Source: Morinoia aosen
Taxonomy: Eukaryota > Arthropoda > Malacostraca > Amphipoda > Talitridae
Length of the DNA: 64,000 nucleotides
Direction of reading: 5' to 3'
Assembly: GCA_030386875.1 (NCBI GenBank)
Contig: CM059567.1
Location: 82,329,130-82,393,129 of the forward strand
Both the position numbers and the translations under genes were made by a program. Of the stretch, positions 9,257-21,774 are shown one piece after another. Within the stretch, counting starts at the first letter, position 1. The number at the start of each line of letters is the position of its first letter. The notes beneath the pieces were generated by a model. It searched no databases and had not been told where the DNA came from. It saw only the letters and a list, made by a program, of their open reading frames with translations.

Positions 9257-11988
9257 TGTATTGTCGTGCGCTAGCGGAATTTCTATCTTCGCTTCGGCAC
9301 GCAATTGAACGGAACTCGGTAGGACGCCCAAAGGGAAACGAGGTCTCTTCAGGTTTTTTATTTCTTATCCCGTGGTTCCGTAAATCTACACAGACAGGTA
9401 TGATTCAGACTCGGACCAGGAATTGCAAGAAAATCCTAATTTAAGATCGCAGTCGATTGATCAATTAAATGTATATGGCGCTGCATAACGAGAAAGGAAT
9501 CTCCTACTTCTTGAGCAAGACACAGAGAACGGCTAAATAATGTTAGAACTAGGTATGATATTCTAGTGACGGAATTCGTGACGCAACATTCATTATTACA
9601 TAAGAAAGTTTTAGCCTTGCTTAACCACGACAAGATGTTCCAAGAGAGGGAAGAGGAAGGCACCATTTATATAGCACCGCACAACAAGAAAGTGAATTCA
9701 TACCTCGAGGGTACACGAGAAATAGCTGAGTTAGACATAAGAGGCCATAGAATAGTAGCACATAAAAAGGGAATTCGCCGCCCTGCTAACGACGTGGCAC
9801 AACGACGGTTCACAATGTTACGATTATTATTATTATTATATAAGAAAGTTTTAGCCTCCCTTAACCACGACAAAGATGTTTCACGAGAGGAAAGGAGAAG
9901 GCACCATTTAGTATGAGGTTGAGGGAACGCGGAATCTATGCACAAGGCGCACAGGAGTAGTGAGCTAGGAAAGAAGTTCCTGAAACAAGAAAAGGTTTCT
10001 GTTGCATTGACAGGGAAGAAAACAAGTCTCTAGTCGAGGAACACATTGTCAAGAACACCCTGCCAAAGACACACTGCTAGGAAACACATTAGAAAGAACA
10101 CGTTTATGATACACGCACACGAGTATTGTAAGACTCGTGTCACTGGTCGAAAGAAATGATTGAGGGCGATGTACTCCTAATCTTGCTCAATCTACACTCG
10201 ATAATACGTGCAATGATAATTATAAGAGATAACACTATTTCATGGACGATGCATTCTCATTGTTAGGTGAAAACACTCTCTACAGTTTACATGTACATGA
10301 CATAAACTTCGCAATTCCCGACGCCAGGAAATAATACATGAATCGCTTGTTTCGGCCAATGTTCGAACTGTCATTTTGAAGAAGCATATAAAAAATATAT
10401 ATATGAATGTACATCCGTATATATATACACACGCATATGCATTCACACACATACACACATGTACACATACACACAAGCATGAGGGCCAAGAAGACTATAA
10501 GTTCTGTATCTCTGACCCAACAACTTTAACACAGCGGTTATTAGTTAATAAGCACTTTATTCAAACAAAGGTGGATGATCGCACAACAAATGTATAGTCC
10601 TCACATGAACGCTTCACAATAATAAAGAGATGACGAGTTAGGTAATGTTACAAGTTGAGAGAGGATACTCTAAAATACTTACAGACGATGGGGGAAGGTC
10701 CCTCACTTTAGACCTGGAACAGCTTTTTCGCATCTAAAATAAGTGACTACTCTGTCTTTTTCTTTAACCTATCTGTGGAAAAGGGACAGCAAAATTAGGT
10801 CTCTAAAGCAGGAGGAAGTTACTTAGGTTATCAGATCAGCCATTGTCAACAAATCCTATTATCAAAAAATGAAAGCTGCAAGTACACGTTTATCAACGTC
10901 GCTTTGAAAACACAAATCACATGGGCTAGTGGTCTCAAATTTCTGCGCCTGTTCTCAGTCTACTGAATGCCGTAACTTTAGGCTTCCACCTTACTGACTG
11001 GCGCAACTTGCCCAGCACAGCTCATAGGTAAGAAGCCAATCGACTAAAATTATTTTACTTTGTTTCACATTTTTCTATTAATGAATGTTATAGAGAGCGC
11101 AATACAAAGACAAGAAAAATCATGCTCCCGAGTTGGTACAAGTTTAGCACGATGTGTCATGAATTTTTCAATATCAACAACTGATGTCTAATCCATGGAA
11201 GAACCACCATAGTTTTTATTTTCGGTACACAAATCTTTCAATAGTGAAGCAGTGGTTGATTTGTATTCTTAATTAAATGTAAAATTGTGTTAGTTTTGTG
11301 TCCAACTATGAAATGTAATAAACCTGAAATGAATCTTCTGTGTCAATTCGAATGCATTGAAATGTCAGTCTCTACATATTACATTTACTGCCTATGACAC
11401 TGCTTACAACACTATATTTACTTTCTATGACGACATAGCTGACATGGCTTGACTATTATGCAAATGTTGCTGAGCAAAAAGAAAGAAAAAACATTTGAAC
11501 TTTAATACAGAATCACTTGGAGCAGTGAAATGAAAAACAGGAATCAGTTTATCAGTCAAATCACACATTCTCTTTTAAAGTACTGCCAAATGGAACCTGA
11601 CATTTCCAAACATTACACTGCAGCGCACTTGCTATGAAACGTTCCGACGGCTAGTCTAGCTTAATGTGGGTGGCTCACCGGCCACCGGAAGCATCCTCGA
11701 ATGCTCCAGAAGCCGGCTGTTCACCGCTATCTAAACACAAATATGTTAAGGCGATCGAAAAATGTAGCCACTAAGGTAACACGTTCAAGTTAAAATAAAT
11801 TTCTAACACGAATTCACTTTTAAAAGACACAGAAACTTAAGATTATCCGGGAACCTGTTCCTCCAACGAGCACTTCAATTCAAATAACACGCTGCGTCAC
11901 TCTTGCGGACCAGCGCGGATCCGCCGAATGTTGCCAAAATAAATAATAAAAATTCTTTGAATTTTGTCACGTCTTGCAAGACGTGACA
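9257..11988 (-). repeat. BEL/Pao 3' LTR (2732 bp)
   Basis: It is a near-identical partner of 18204-20935. It contains a CA/TA microsatellite (10400-10475) and a (TTA)n stretch at about 9827-9840 that is one TTA longer than in the 5' copy. The end adjoining the internal region is an 11-base near-palindrome (gtcttgcaagac). Open frames inside it occur in both copies but show no protein features. At 2.7 kb it is far longer than most BEL/Pao LTRs. Confidence 0.93.
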
Positions 11989-13224
11989 CTCCCCCCCCTT
12001 TTGTGGATTTTCTCCACTAAATGCTGGCGCCGGGGGGTGGTGGATGAGGACTAATTCAGTGGCGGGACGTACCACCCGCTGGATCCCGTCGTTGTCGTTT
12101 CGTCGCGCGAGTCGCACGGTGGCTGTCCTCAACGATCCATCATGACTGGGGATGGTCTCTTCGATGATGCCTGTCGGCCAGGTGGTTCTCCTAGCCATCT
12201 TCTCCCTCACTAGGACTATGTCTCCTTTCTTTAGCGGTGGGTTGACGGCTCTCCATTTACTGCGTTGTTGCAGTTCGTAGATGTAGCCCCTCCTCCACAT
12301 CAGCCAAAACTGATCTGCCAGGTACTGCACCTTTTTCCATCGCAACTTCCCGTAAGCGGGTTCGTGTCGAGTGAGCGCGGGCCTGTCGTGTTGTGGCGTG
12401 CTGGTCTTCTGCGTCAGGAGCATGTTTGGGGTCACTGGAAGCGGTTCGTTGGGATCGAAGGACGTCTCCCACAGGGGAGTGGAATTCACGATGGCTGCTG
12501 CTTCCTGCAGTAGGGTGTGCAACTCGTCGAAGGACAGAGGATGTTGACCAGCGTGCAAGAGGGCTGCTTCTAAACACCTTCGGATCTGACCTATCTTGCG
12601 CTCCCACACTCCGCCGAAGGGAGAGGCGTGCGGTGGGTTCATTTCCCAACGCACTCCCAGGTCCGATATGGCCCGACTGGCCTGCTGAACGTTGACTTCT
12701 TCTGCTAGGTTCTTGGCTCCGATGAAGTTGGTGCCTCTGTCGGACCGCAGGACTGAACAGGGCCCTCGCACCGCTATGAACCTCCTGAAGCTGTTGATGA
12801 AAGTAGGAGTATCGAGGGATGGCAGCATCTCGATATGAACTGCGCGGGAAGCGAGGCAAGTGAGGAGGAGGGCCCAGCACTTTCTGAGGGGGGCGTTGCG
12901 TCTTGTGGCTGGCCCGTTGTTTATCATCCAGTGACCAAAGACGTCGAAGCCCACGAAGGTGAAGGGCGGCGCGGTCTCGGAGCGTTCCTTCGGCAATTCT
13001 GCCATTTGCGGGGTCAAGAAAGAGGCCCTTAGTCGCTGACAGATGACGCAGTTCCGTAATAACTTCTGTATCGCCCTTCGGCCGTTCTCGATGTGATACC
13101 CGGCTTCTCGGATGGAGGCGTGCGTCACGTGCCGGCCTTGGTGCTTCGTTTTCTGATGGTAATGCATCATGACAACCGTGCTGATGGGGTGGTCGAAGGG
13201 GAGCATCAAGGGGTGCTTGATGTC
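11875..13224 (-). pseudogene. pol: BEL/Pao integrase
   Basis: This is the C-terminal pol domain. In order it shows a His-His-Cys-Cys zinc motif (HYHQKTKHQGRH ... CVICQRL), the BEL core start FVGFDVFGHW (first Asp), a LTCLASRAVHIEM block, LRSDRGTNFIGA (second Asp), and PHASPFGGVWERKIG (catalytic Glu). A C-terminal segment (KGDIVLVRE, LARRNDNDGIQRVVRP) follows, and the frame stops at 11875 inside the 3' LTR. It is in the same frame as RT but cut off by one TAA at 13225-13227. All catalytic residues are present, so this copy is inactivated mainly by that codon. Confidence 0.93.
11989..12003 (-). other. BEL/Pao polypurine tract
   Basis: Read on the minus strand, the bases immediately before the 3' LTR are AAAAGGGGGGGGAG. 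This is where plus-strand DNA synthesis is primed and it fixes the 3' LTR edge at 11988. Confidence 0.85.
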
Positions 13225-15855
13225 TTATGGGAAGTCTGAGATGGCAAGTCTACCTCCCACTCTGATCAGCCCGCTTTGATCGACGAAGGGTGCAAGGCTG
13301 GAAAGTTTGTGTCGAGGGGTTACACTTCCCTTTCGGCGCATCCGGTCGAAAAGATCTGAGAAGGCGGACTTCTGGGCTTCCAGGACCAGGACGTTGTGAG
13401 CTAGGGCTTGAGGGTCGGCAACCGCGATGTGGCTGTTCTGGTCGGTTCTTCGATGGAGGACTCTGTTGAGTAGCTTTTGCGACAGAGCTACTACCCTGGC
13501 AGCAATCTTCAGGATGGCCGACCATGAAATGAATTTTGAGAAGAGCTTGGAGAACAGAAATTCAGCGATATTGCCCGTCGATCGAAGGGCTTGAACGTCG
13601 ACCCTTGTTTCGGCCTCGGGGAGTTCATCGGGATCCGTCGGGTAAGCCGAGGTGGAGGAAGAGGAGACGACGTCGCTGATTAGAAATGCCGGACCCTTGA
13701 GCCACTCCGTCTGCATTAGTCTCGACGGGTCAGTCGGCCTCGAGGCTAGGTCGGCGGGATTCGATGTGGTGTCGACGTAGCTCCATTGGGACGGGTCGCT
13801 GCTCTGACGGATGATGTCCACCCTTCTCTGAACATACCGACTGAATCTCGCAGAGTCGTTTCTGATGTAGCCTAGCACGACCTTGCTGTCCGAATAGAAG
13901 TATACTCGAGAGGGTTTCCTTTTCAGTTCCTGTATCGTCTGCAGGCTTGACAAAACTGCTCCCACTGCTGCACACAATTCTAATCTGGGAATCGAGGTGG
14001 CAGCTCTTGGAGCCACACGACTTTCTCCGTGTACGAACGTGACGTGACCTTGGCCGCTGTTGGTGGTCGTACGCAGGTACGTCACGTTTCCGATGGCCTC
14101 CTGCGAGGCGTCCGAGAAAATGTGCAAGGTTTGGGTGTCATTTCCGTTCGACTCTGTCGGAAGGAAGCACCTTGGAATCGAGAGCTCGTGCAGACATTGA
14201 AGGCTCTGGAGCCAGCGCAGCCACGACTGAACCGTGCAGCTCGGGATGGGCTCATCCCAATCCAAGGTCTTGCCACCGGATGCTCGGTCAGTTTCGGAGA
14301 GCAGGTTTCGTAGGATGAGTCGCCCGCCGAGTGTGACTGGGCTGGTGAAGCCGATGGGATCGTAGATTGAGTTGATTGCAGATAGCAGCCCTCTCTTCGT
14401 GTGGGGGCGGTCTGGTATGTTCACTTTCAGCACAAAACAGTCGCTGGCGATGTTCCACGACACGCCGAGCGTGCTGTGGTTGGGGGCTGTAATCAGGTCG
14501 ATGTCGTCTTCGGTCGCTCTCTCGCTCGTGGGGAAGGCCTTGAGGACCTCCATAGAGTTAGACATGATCTTGTGCAGTCTGATGTGGTACCGTGACAGGA
14601 GATATTTGGCCGTTCGCAAGATTCCGATAGCTTTGGCGGGGTCTGGCGCAGTTCCAAGTCCGTCGTCGCAGTAGAAATGCGACGTTACATAATCTTGCGC
14701 CGCTTCGAGGTGTTCTGCATCTTCGAGCTGCATTTCGCTGGCAGTTCCCTTGGCAGCGCGGTGGAGGCACATCGTCGCTACGGCGGGGCTGCTGGTGTTA
14801 CCGAATACGTGCACGCGCGCTCGATGCGGCACGAGGGGCTTCTGGGGGTCGTTTTCGGCCCACCAGTAGAATCTCATTAGGTTCTTGTGATCCGGCGGTA
14901 CGTGGAAGGCGTGGAACATGCTCTCGACGTCAGCTACGAAGGCGATCTTGTGCTCCCGAAATCTCGTTAGCAAGTCCCGCAGACGATTGTTGTAGTCTGG
15001 TCCTGACAGCAGGCACGTGTTGAGGCTAGTCCCTTGATACTTGGCGGCGCTGTCGAAGACGAGCCTCACCTTGGACTTCTTTTCTTGGACTACCGGGAAG
15101 ATGGGGATGTACCATGTGAGACCGCACTGTCGGTTCCTTTCGATCGCCGGTATCTGCTCGACGTGTCGCATGTCGAGATTTTTCTTCATGGCATCTAGAC
15201 ACTGCTGTAACTTCGCCGGCTCCCTCGTTAGTCTCTTCAGCGTGTTCTCTTGACGACGAAACACCGCCACTCTGTTGTCGGGCAGCGCCGCGCCGAGCGA
15301 TCTCAGCGGCAGTGGCGCTTCGAGGTGGCCTTCGTCATTTACCTTTATTTCCTCCATCGCTTTCAAGAACTTGCGGTAGTCGTGAGACAGACCGGGCATC
15401 TCGTCGTCGGGTTGTTGGACGAACATGTTCTTTTCGGGGGACGGCCCGAAACATATCCTGGCGCTGAGATGTTCATGAACGGTTTCAGCTGCTATCTTTA
15501 AGATTGTACATCTTCGTCCGAGTGAGGGCCCGACGCTGTCGTTCACTTTGCCGACCACGGCCCAGCCCAAGGCTGTGTGGTGAACAAATGGGGCACTTTG
15601 ACGACGTTGGTCAGCGTGGCTGTACAGTATGTCCCCGCTGTCTGTCCCGAGAAGCACGGCAACTTCTGTCTTGTCGTCGAGGGTGAGGAAGTGGGGGGCG
15701 AAGTGGGCTATTTCCGGGGTCCTTTCCACACGTTCCTTAGTCGCCACTTCCCTCTTGGTGTCGGGAATGAGGTCGCACTCGTACATTGGTGGGAGCTCGA
15801 AAACTTTGCTTTCGGAAACTCCCTTGATCTTCAATCCGGACACGCATCTGCCTTG
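13225..15855 (-). pseudogene. pol: BEL/Pao reverse transcriptase and RNase H
   Basis: An 872-codon open stretch from the ATG at 15843, with no start signal of its own, continues the protease frame past the stop at 15856-15858. It contains a BEL N-terminal block (LLGTDSGDILYS), RT motifs (KVRLVFDSAAKYQG, the FVADVESMFHAF Asp, RVHVFGNTSSPAV, and the YCDDGLG catalytic motif in place of the commoner YVDD), the TLGVSWN block, and RNase H (LHIFSDASQEAIG, VAPRAATSIPRLELCAA, YFYSDSKVVLGYI). It ends at a TAA at 13225-13227. Neighbouring protease and integrase are in the same frame, so the native protein was one polyprotein. Confidence 0.93.
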
Positions 15856-16242
15856 TCAAACGACTGATTGATCGGACAAGGTCTCTAGCGTATAGTAGGA
15901 CTTGGGGCCTGTCACCTGAAGAGTGTCCAGTAGCTTAGAGGAACAGAAGGACGTCGTACTTTGCTCGTCGATAATAGCGTAGACGCGACCCGACTGGCCC
16001 GATCTCTCGTCGAAGACGTCGGCCAGGACGGTTTTGCTGCATGCTCTACCTCCAGTTGTAGCCGAACGAGAATTCAACGCCCTGGCTTTCGGATTCTCTC
16101 CGACCTTGCTCGGGGTTTGTTCGACGCTCGGGTCCTGCTTGGGGCATGCCCTGCTGATAGCCACACCGTAGTTCTCGGTCTTCGTTCGGTTGAGATGGGC
16201 CATCGTGCTGTGGTTGTCGGCTCCGCAATCATCGCACTTCAC
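15856..16242 (-). pseudogene. pol: BEL/Pao zinc-knuckle end and aspartic protease
   Basis: The frame begins with CDDCGADNHSTMAH, the second half of a Cys/His knuckle that ends the Gag part, and then shows a retroviral-type protease start: VLADVFDERSGQSGRVYAII followed by DEQSTTSFC, where the BEL family has D-x-x-S/G. The frame overlaps the preceding Gag frame by 14 bases, showing a +1/-1 shift near 16235, and it stops at a TGA (15856-15858) with RT continuing in the same frame. The protease fold is inferred from position and the DEQS motif. Confidence 0.8.
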
Positions 16243-17296
16243 GACTTCTTGGCAGTGCTTTTGCCCAGTGAGTGCCTAAACAGCGGTAGTACAGCTTGTG
16301 TTCGCGTATGAAGTCCTTCTTCTTCTGAGAGTCCATCTTTCTTACCGCTTGGCACGAGTTTGTCGCGTGCTGGGCGCTATGGTGAAGAGCGCATCTGCCT
16401 GTTTGGTTCTCCGAGGACGTGTAGAGGACTCGCGGGGCTCTTGGATTGGGATGAGCGGGGGCCGCGGTGTTGCGTCGAGCACCCACCCAGTTGAGGTTTG
16501 ATGCTCCAAAACTGTCGCATTGGGTGTCTGACAGCGTTTTGATGAAATCGCAGAACCTCGCGAAATCAGGTAGCGATCCAGATATTCTTCTGTGCCTAGT
16601 CCGTTCGCTTCTCCAGGCGTCCAGAACGAAGAAGGGCAGTCTCTCAACGATTGGGGACAGCCCCACGTCGGTGTTCAGGAAGGAGAGACCTTTATTATGC
16701 TGCATGGTGTGGTGAATCGCTAGACAGACGTCGCTGAACTTCCGCAGCTTGAGACCGACTGTGCGGTCGCCCTTCATGCCCTTTATATCCGAGGTTTGGG
16801 CGAGGCGCTCGAGCAGGCTATCGGCTACCCTGTTGTCAGAGGCGAAGCGAGTCTTCAATTTTTCGACGATGAGGGTGAGCAGGGCCGCTGTGCCCAGGTA
16901 GGTGGCGGCCAGGGTGTCATCTATTAGGCTCCTCGGCTCGCCGCAGGTGTGGTTTGTGAGGATCTCGATGGCGTCGATGGGCTCCACGGCCAGCCTCTCC
17001 ATCCTTCTCTTGATGGCATCGAACCATCTGTGGAACAGGTGAGCCTCTCCCGCATAGGGCTGGCTGGGTGCCCTTTTTAGGTCTTCGATCATCGAGAGCC
17101 TCATGGCTCCGTCGATAGCTGGCGGCTTGGTTTCGAAGACCACGGCGGGTGAACTGGTGGAAGTCCTGGGCTGGAATGCTGGTGCGGAGGGATTCATTGG
17201 AGGTGCGATGTCGGTGTCACGGGGCGGAGCGTTCGCAACCGCCGTTGCGCCCCTGCGGACTCTGTGACGTGATGCTGGAAGGCTCGGTCGACCCAT
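16229..17296 (-). pseudogene. gag: BEL/Pao Gag, central and C-terminal part
   Basis: A 355-codon frame with the capsid features of BEL/Pao Gag (the DUF1759-like region): a LFHRWFDAIKRRM helix, a LKTRFASDNRVADSLLERLAQ segment, SFLNTDVGLSPIVERLPFFV, and a Cys/His array beginning CALHHSAQHATNSC and YYRCLGTHWAK. The last Cys of this array has changed frame relative to the knuckle continuation at 16242. A Pro/Ala-rich N-terminal stretch precedes the capsid. The family assignment comes from the order of blocks beside an unmistakable BEL pol. Confidence 0.85.
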
Positions 17297-17372
17297 GCTC
17301 CTGTGCGAGCGTCTTTGCTCTCGATGTTCTCTTCACCGAAGGGCCGATCGTCCTCCGTTCGGTTCCCGTTCC

Positions 17373-18098
17373 TCAGTTTCGACCTCTCAATGGTGATTTG
17401 TGCCAACAGCACCGATAGATCTTCCGTGATGTCGATGAGCATCTGCCTTTTGCCTCGGCTAGGGGCTCGCAGCGCTCGGACTCGCCGTCTTGGTGACGAG
17501 AGCTGACGCTGGGAAGGCTCTGGCTGTGATCGTTCTCACTGGCTTGACCCTGGCTGTGATAGCTCGAGCTTTCGCGACTCTGACGACGATGACTGGGGCT
17601 TGCCTGGTCTTCGTCCCGACGGTAGGAACGGCGTCCGTTCCTGCTCTTAGCCAATAGTGAATGTGAGGGCTCGTTCTGATATGCAGCGCCTTGCCGCTGG
17701 TTCTTGGACGGGGTCTTCATCGACCTCGAGTTCTTGCACTGGGAGGATTCCTTTGCCACACTCTGTGACGAGCTCGCGCAGAGCTCCTCGTTTCTGTGAT
17801 CCATTGAGTCCGCTAGTGCTTTCCTGCGAGCTCTAGCGCTCGTCAATGAGCCTCGAATTACCGTCGCTTCTGCAGTGGCTCCTGAACTCTCGAGAGCCAG
17901 GACTAGCTGGTCTCCGAGCCGCTTGACGGTCTTGGCCTTTGTTCGGATTCCAGCGTGGACTTGGTCCACCTCGCTGGGGTTCTTGAGGTCTCGTGGTACT
18001 GCACCATTCAGGAGACTGTTCAAGGCTGCCAGCTCAGTGTTGAATTGTTCCTCCAGCTGTGGAAGTCTAGGCTTGCTCTTTCTTCCGAGAGAGGTCAT
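17373..18098 (-). pseudogene. gag: BEL/Pao Gag, N-terminal part
   Basis: The first Met in the internal region is at 18096-18098, about 105 bases after the 5' LTR, and is the likely Gag start; the frame upstream runs into the LTR. It begins with a basic stretch, then a predicted helix (EEQFNTELAALNSLL, a heptad-like pattern), then a long Ser/Arg/Gln-rich low-complexity region. It ends at 17373 and overlaps the next Gag frame (from 17296, with an intermediate frame at 17194-17442), so a frameshift separates the two Gag halves. Confidence 0.75.
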
Positions 18099-18203
18099 TT
18101 TTATGGTCTCGAATATTCGCCGCGGGCGGCTGAGAATCTGCTGTGGGCCTCCTCTTTGGAGGGCTTCTTCGTGGGAGGGCGCTATCCGCTGGCGTCTATT
18201 TAC

Positions 18204-20935
18204 TGTATTGTCGTGCGCTAGCGGAATTTCTATCTTCGCTTCGGCACGCAATTGAACGGAACTCGGTAGGACGCCCAAAGGGAAACGAGGTCTCTTCAGG
18301 TTTTTTATTTCTTATCCCGTGGTTCCGTAAATCTGCACAGACAGGTATGATTCAGACTCGGACCAGGAATTGCAAGAAAATCCTAATTTAAGATCGCAGT
18401 CGATTGATCAATTAAATGTATATGGCGCTGCATAACGAGAAAGGAATCTCCTACTTCTTGAGCAAGACACAGAGAACGGCTAAATAATGTTAGAACTAGG
18501 TATGATATTCTAGTGACGGAATTCGTGATGCAACATTCATTATTACATAAGAAAGTTTTAGCCTTGCTTAACCACGACAAGATGTTCCAAGAGAGAGAAG
18601 AGGAAGGCACCATTTATATAGCACCGCACAACAAGAAAGTGAATTCATACCTCGAGGGTACACGAGAAATAGCTGAGTTAGACATAAGAGGCCATAGAAT
18701 AGTAGCACATAAAAAGGGAATTCGCCGCCCTGCTAACGACGTGGCACAACGACGGTTCACAATGTTACGATTATTATTATTATATAAGAAAGTTTTAGCC
18801 TCCCTTAACCACGACAAAGATGTTTCACGAGAGGAAAGGAGAAGGCACCATTTAGTATGAGGTTGAGGGAACGCGGAATCTATGCACAAGGCGCACAGGA
18901 GTAGTGAGCTAGGAAAGAAGTTCCTGAAACAAGAAAAGGTTTCTGTTGCATTGACAGGGAAGAAAACAAGTCTCTAGTCGAGGAACACATTGTCAAGAAC
19001 ACCCTGCCAAAGACACACTGCTAGGAAACACATTAGAAAGAACACGTTTATGATACACGCACACGAGTATTGTAAGACTCGTGTCACTGGTCTAAAGAAA
19101 TGATTGAGGGCGATGTACTCCTAATCTTGCTCAATCTACACTCGATAATACGTGCAATGATAATTATAAGAGACAACACAATTTCATGGACGATGCATTC
19201 TCATTGTGAGGTGAAAACACTCTCGACAGTTTACATGTACATGACATAAACTTCGCAATTCCCGACGTCAGGAAATAATACATGAATCGCTTGTTTCAGC
19301 CAATGTTCGGACTGTCATTTTGAAGAAGCATATAAAAAATATATATATGAATGTACATCCGTATATATATACACACGCATATGCATTCACACACATACAC
19401 ACATGTACACATACACACAAGCATGAGGGCCAAGAAGACTATAAGTTCTGTATCTCTGACCCAACAACTTTAACACAGCGGTCATTAGTTAATAAGCACT
19501 TTATTCAAACAAAGGTGGATGATCGCACAACAAATGTATAGTCCTCACATGAACGCTTCACAATAATAAAGAGATGACGAGTTAGGTAATGTTACAAGTT
19601 GAGAGAGGATACTCTAAAATACTTACAGACGATGGGGGAAGGTCCCTCACTTTAGACCTGGAACAGCTTATTTTAGCATCTAAAATAAGTGACTACTCTG
19701 TCTTTTTCTTTAACCTATCTGTGGAAAAGGGACAGCAAAATTAGGTCTCTAAAGCAGGGGGAAGTTACTTAGGTTATCAGATCAGCCATTGTCAACAAAT
19801 CCTATTATCAAAAAATGAAAGCGGCAAGTACACGTTTATCAACGACGCTTTGAAAACACAAATCACATGGGCTAGTGGTCTCAAATTTCTGCGCCTGTTC
19901 TCAGTCTACTGAATGCCGTAACTTTAGGCTTCCACCTTATTGACTGGCGCAACTTGCCCAGCACAGCTCATAGGTAAGAAGCCAATCGACTAAAATTATT
20001 TTACTTTGTTTCACATTTTTCTATTAATGAATGTTATAGAGAGCGCAATACAAAGACAAGAAAAATCATGCTCCCGAGTTGGTACAAGTTTAGCACGATG
20101 TGTCATGAATTTTTCAATATCAACAACTGATGTCTAATCCATGGAAGAACCACCATAGTTTTTATTTTCGGTACACAAATCTTTCAATAGTGAAGCAGTG
20201 GTTGATTTGTATTCTTAATTAAATGTAAAATTGTGTTAGTTTTGTGTCCAACTATGAAATGTAATAAACCTAAAATGAATCTTCTGTGTCAATTCGAATG
20301 CATTGAAATGTCAGTCTCTACATATTACATTTACTGCCTATGACACTGCTTACAACGCTATATTTACTTTCTATGACGACATAGCTGACATGGCTTGACT
20401 ATTATGCAAATGTTGCTGAGCAAAAAGAAAGAAAAAACATTTGAACTTTAATACAGAATCACTTGGAGCAGTGAAAGGAAAAACAGGAATCAGTTTATCA
20501 GTCAAATCACACATTCTCTTCTAAAGTACTGCCAAAATGGAACCTGACATTTCCAAACATTACACTGCAGCGCACTTGCTATGAAACGTTCCGACGGCTA
20601 GTCTAGCTTAATGTGGGTGGCTCACCGGCCACCGGAAGCATCCTCGAATGCTCCAGAAGCCGGCTGTTCACCGCTATCTAAACACAAATATGTTAAGGCG
20701 ATCGACAAATGTAGCCACTAAGGTAACACGTTCAAGTTAAAATAAATTTCTAACACGAATTCACTTTTAAAAGACACAGAAACTTAAGATTATCCGGGAA
20801 CCTGTTCCTCCCACGAGCACTTCAATTCAAATAACACGCTGCGTCACTCTTGCGGACCAGCGCGGATCCGCCTAATGTTGCCAAAATAAATTATCAAAAT
20901 TCTTTGAATTTTGTCACGTCTTGCAAGACGTGACA
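18204..20935 (-). repeat. BEL/Pao 5' LTR (2732 bp)
   Basis: Partner of 9257-11988. Differences seen include A/G at the ctacac/ctgcac site, one TTA unit fewer, and gcatc versus tagcatc around 19675. The primer binding site beside it (18180-18203, minus strand GACGCCAGCGGATAGCG) does not begin with TGG, so the priming tRNA is unclear. Confidence 0.93.
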
Positions 20936-21774
20936 TGTGGGCTGTGAGCAGTGTCGAGCAACATTGCTAACTGCAAAGCTAATATCAGGTCTAGTTTTAC
21001 AAGCTAAATACAATAAGCTACCAACAGCAGATTGGAAAGTTTTCTGATCAAACAATTCAGAAGTTTCACCAGCTTTTTCCAATACATTGACATCAGCAGG
21101 CGTGGACACAGGTTTTGCATTTTCCAAACCAAATCGCTTTAGCAAAGAATTTGTGAAAGCAAATTGACTCAAAGAGATTTTATCTTTTGCTTGATCGGTT
21201 TTGACTCCAAGAAAATATTTCAACTCTCCTAAATCCTTCATCTTAAAGTTAGACGCAAATACATCTTTAATTTTACACACATCCTTCAGAGAAGAACCAG
21301 CAACAATTATATCATCCACATAGATGGCTACAATGCTCAATTCGCTGTCAACAATTTTAGTATAAATACACGAGTCACTGTCAGTTTGAGCAAAACCATG
21401 TTTCCTCAGAAAGTTATCTAAAGTAGAGTTCCAACACTTTGGAGACTGTTTTAGACCGTACAGTGCTTTATTTAATTTACAAACAAGGTTTTCTTTGCCT
21501 GAAACAGCAAAGCCCTCAGGCTGAGTGACATGAATGGTTTCCTTAATTTCATCATTCAGAAAGGCAGAATCTACATCCATATGATGTATCATCAAATTGT
21601 TGACTGCGGCTAAAGCAATTACAGTTCGAACACTTTCAAAACGAGTCACAGGAGAAAAAGTTTCTTCAAAATCGATTCCTAATTTTTGTGAAAAAACCTT
21701 GAGCAGCCAGACGTGCTTTGTAGGAACAGATAATTCTTTCAGAGTTAATCTTTTTCTTAAACACCCATTTTAAA
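20936..21774 (-). pseudogene. pol: Copia reverse transcriptase
   Basis: The Copia RT sequence is recognisable by the DVDSAFLNDEI block (first catalytic Asp), KLNKALYGLKQSP, the YVDDIIVAGS catalytic YVDD, LGELKYFLGV, and the SAVGSLLYLACKTRPDI block. It ends at HCSQPT where the BEL element is inserted and resumes at 9251 going down. Upstream (21650-21774) the frame is broken but homology continues (AQGFSQKLGI-like, with a stop/frameshift) up to the SINE. RT here is intact in its catalytic motif but interrupted on both sides. Confidence 0.92.

Larger units (their letters stand above)
9257..20935 (-). mobile_element. BEL/Pao retrotransposon with 2.73-kb LTRs, inserted in Copia
   Basis: Both LTRs are 2732 bp (9257-11988 and 18204-20935), start TGTATTGTCG and end CGTGACA. 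The 5-bp target duplication tgtgg sits at 9252-9256 and 20936-20940. The internal 6.2 kb holds gag, a BEL-type protease, RT/RNase H and integrase in the same orientation. The LTRs differ by only a few dozen substitutions and two small indels by eye (about 1 percent), so this insertion is fairly recent. Two nonsense codons and two frame breaks separate the coding blocks. The pol region is visibly more GC-rich than the surrounding elements. Confidence 0.95.

Noticed and set aside
9566..9916. Open frames in the BEL LTRs (also 18513-18860)
   Set aside because: They are repeated in both LTRs because the LTRs are duplicates. They have no domain features, and an in-frame (TTA)n indel differs between the copies.
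10376..10490. Frame with His/Thr-rich repeats, also at 19320
   Set aside because: It is the translation of a CA/TA microsatellite in the BEL LTR.
12257..12880. Long open frame (207 codons) on the minus strand within the BEL integrase
   Set aside because: It is an out-of-frame shadow of the integrase; the GC-rich codon composition there leaves other frames open.
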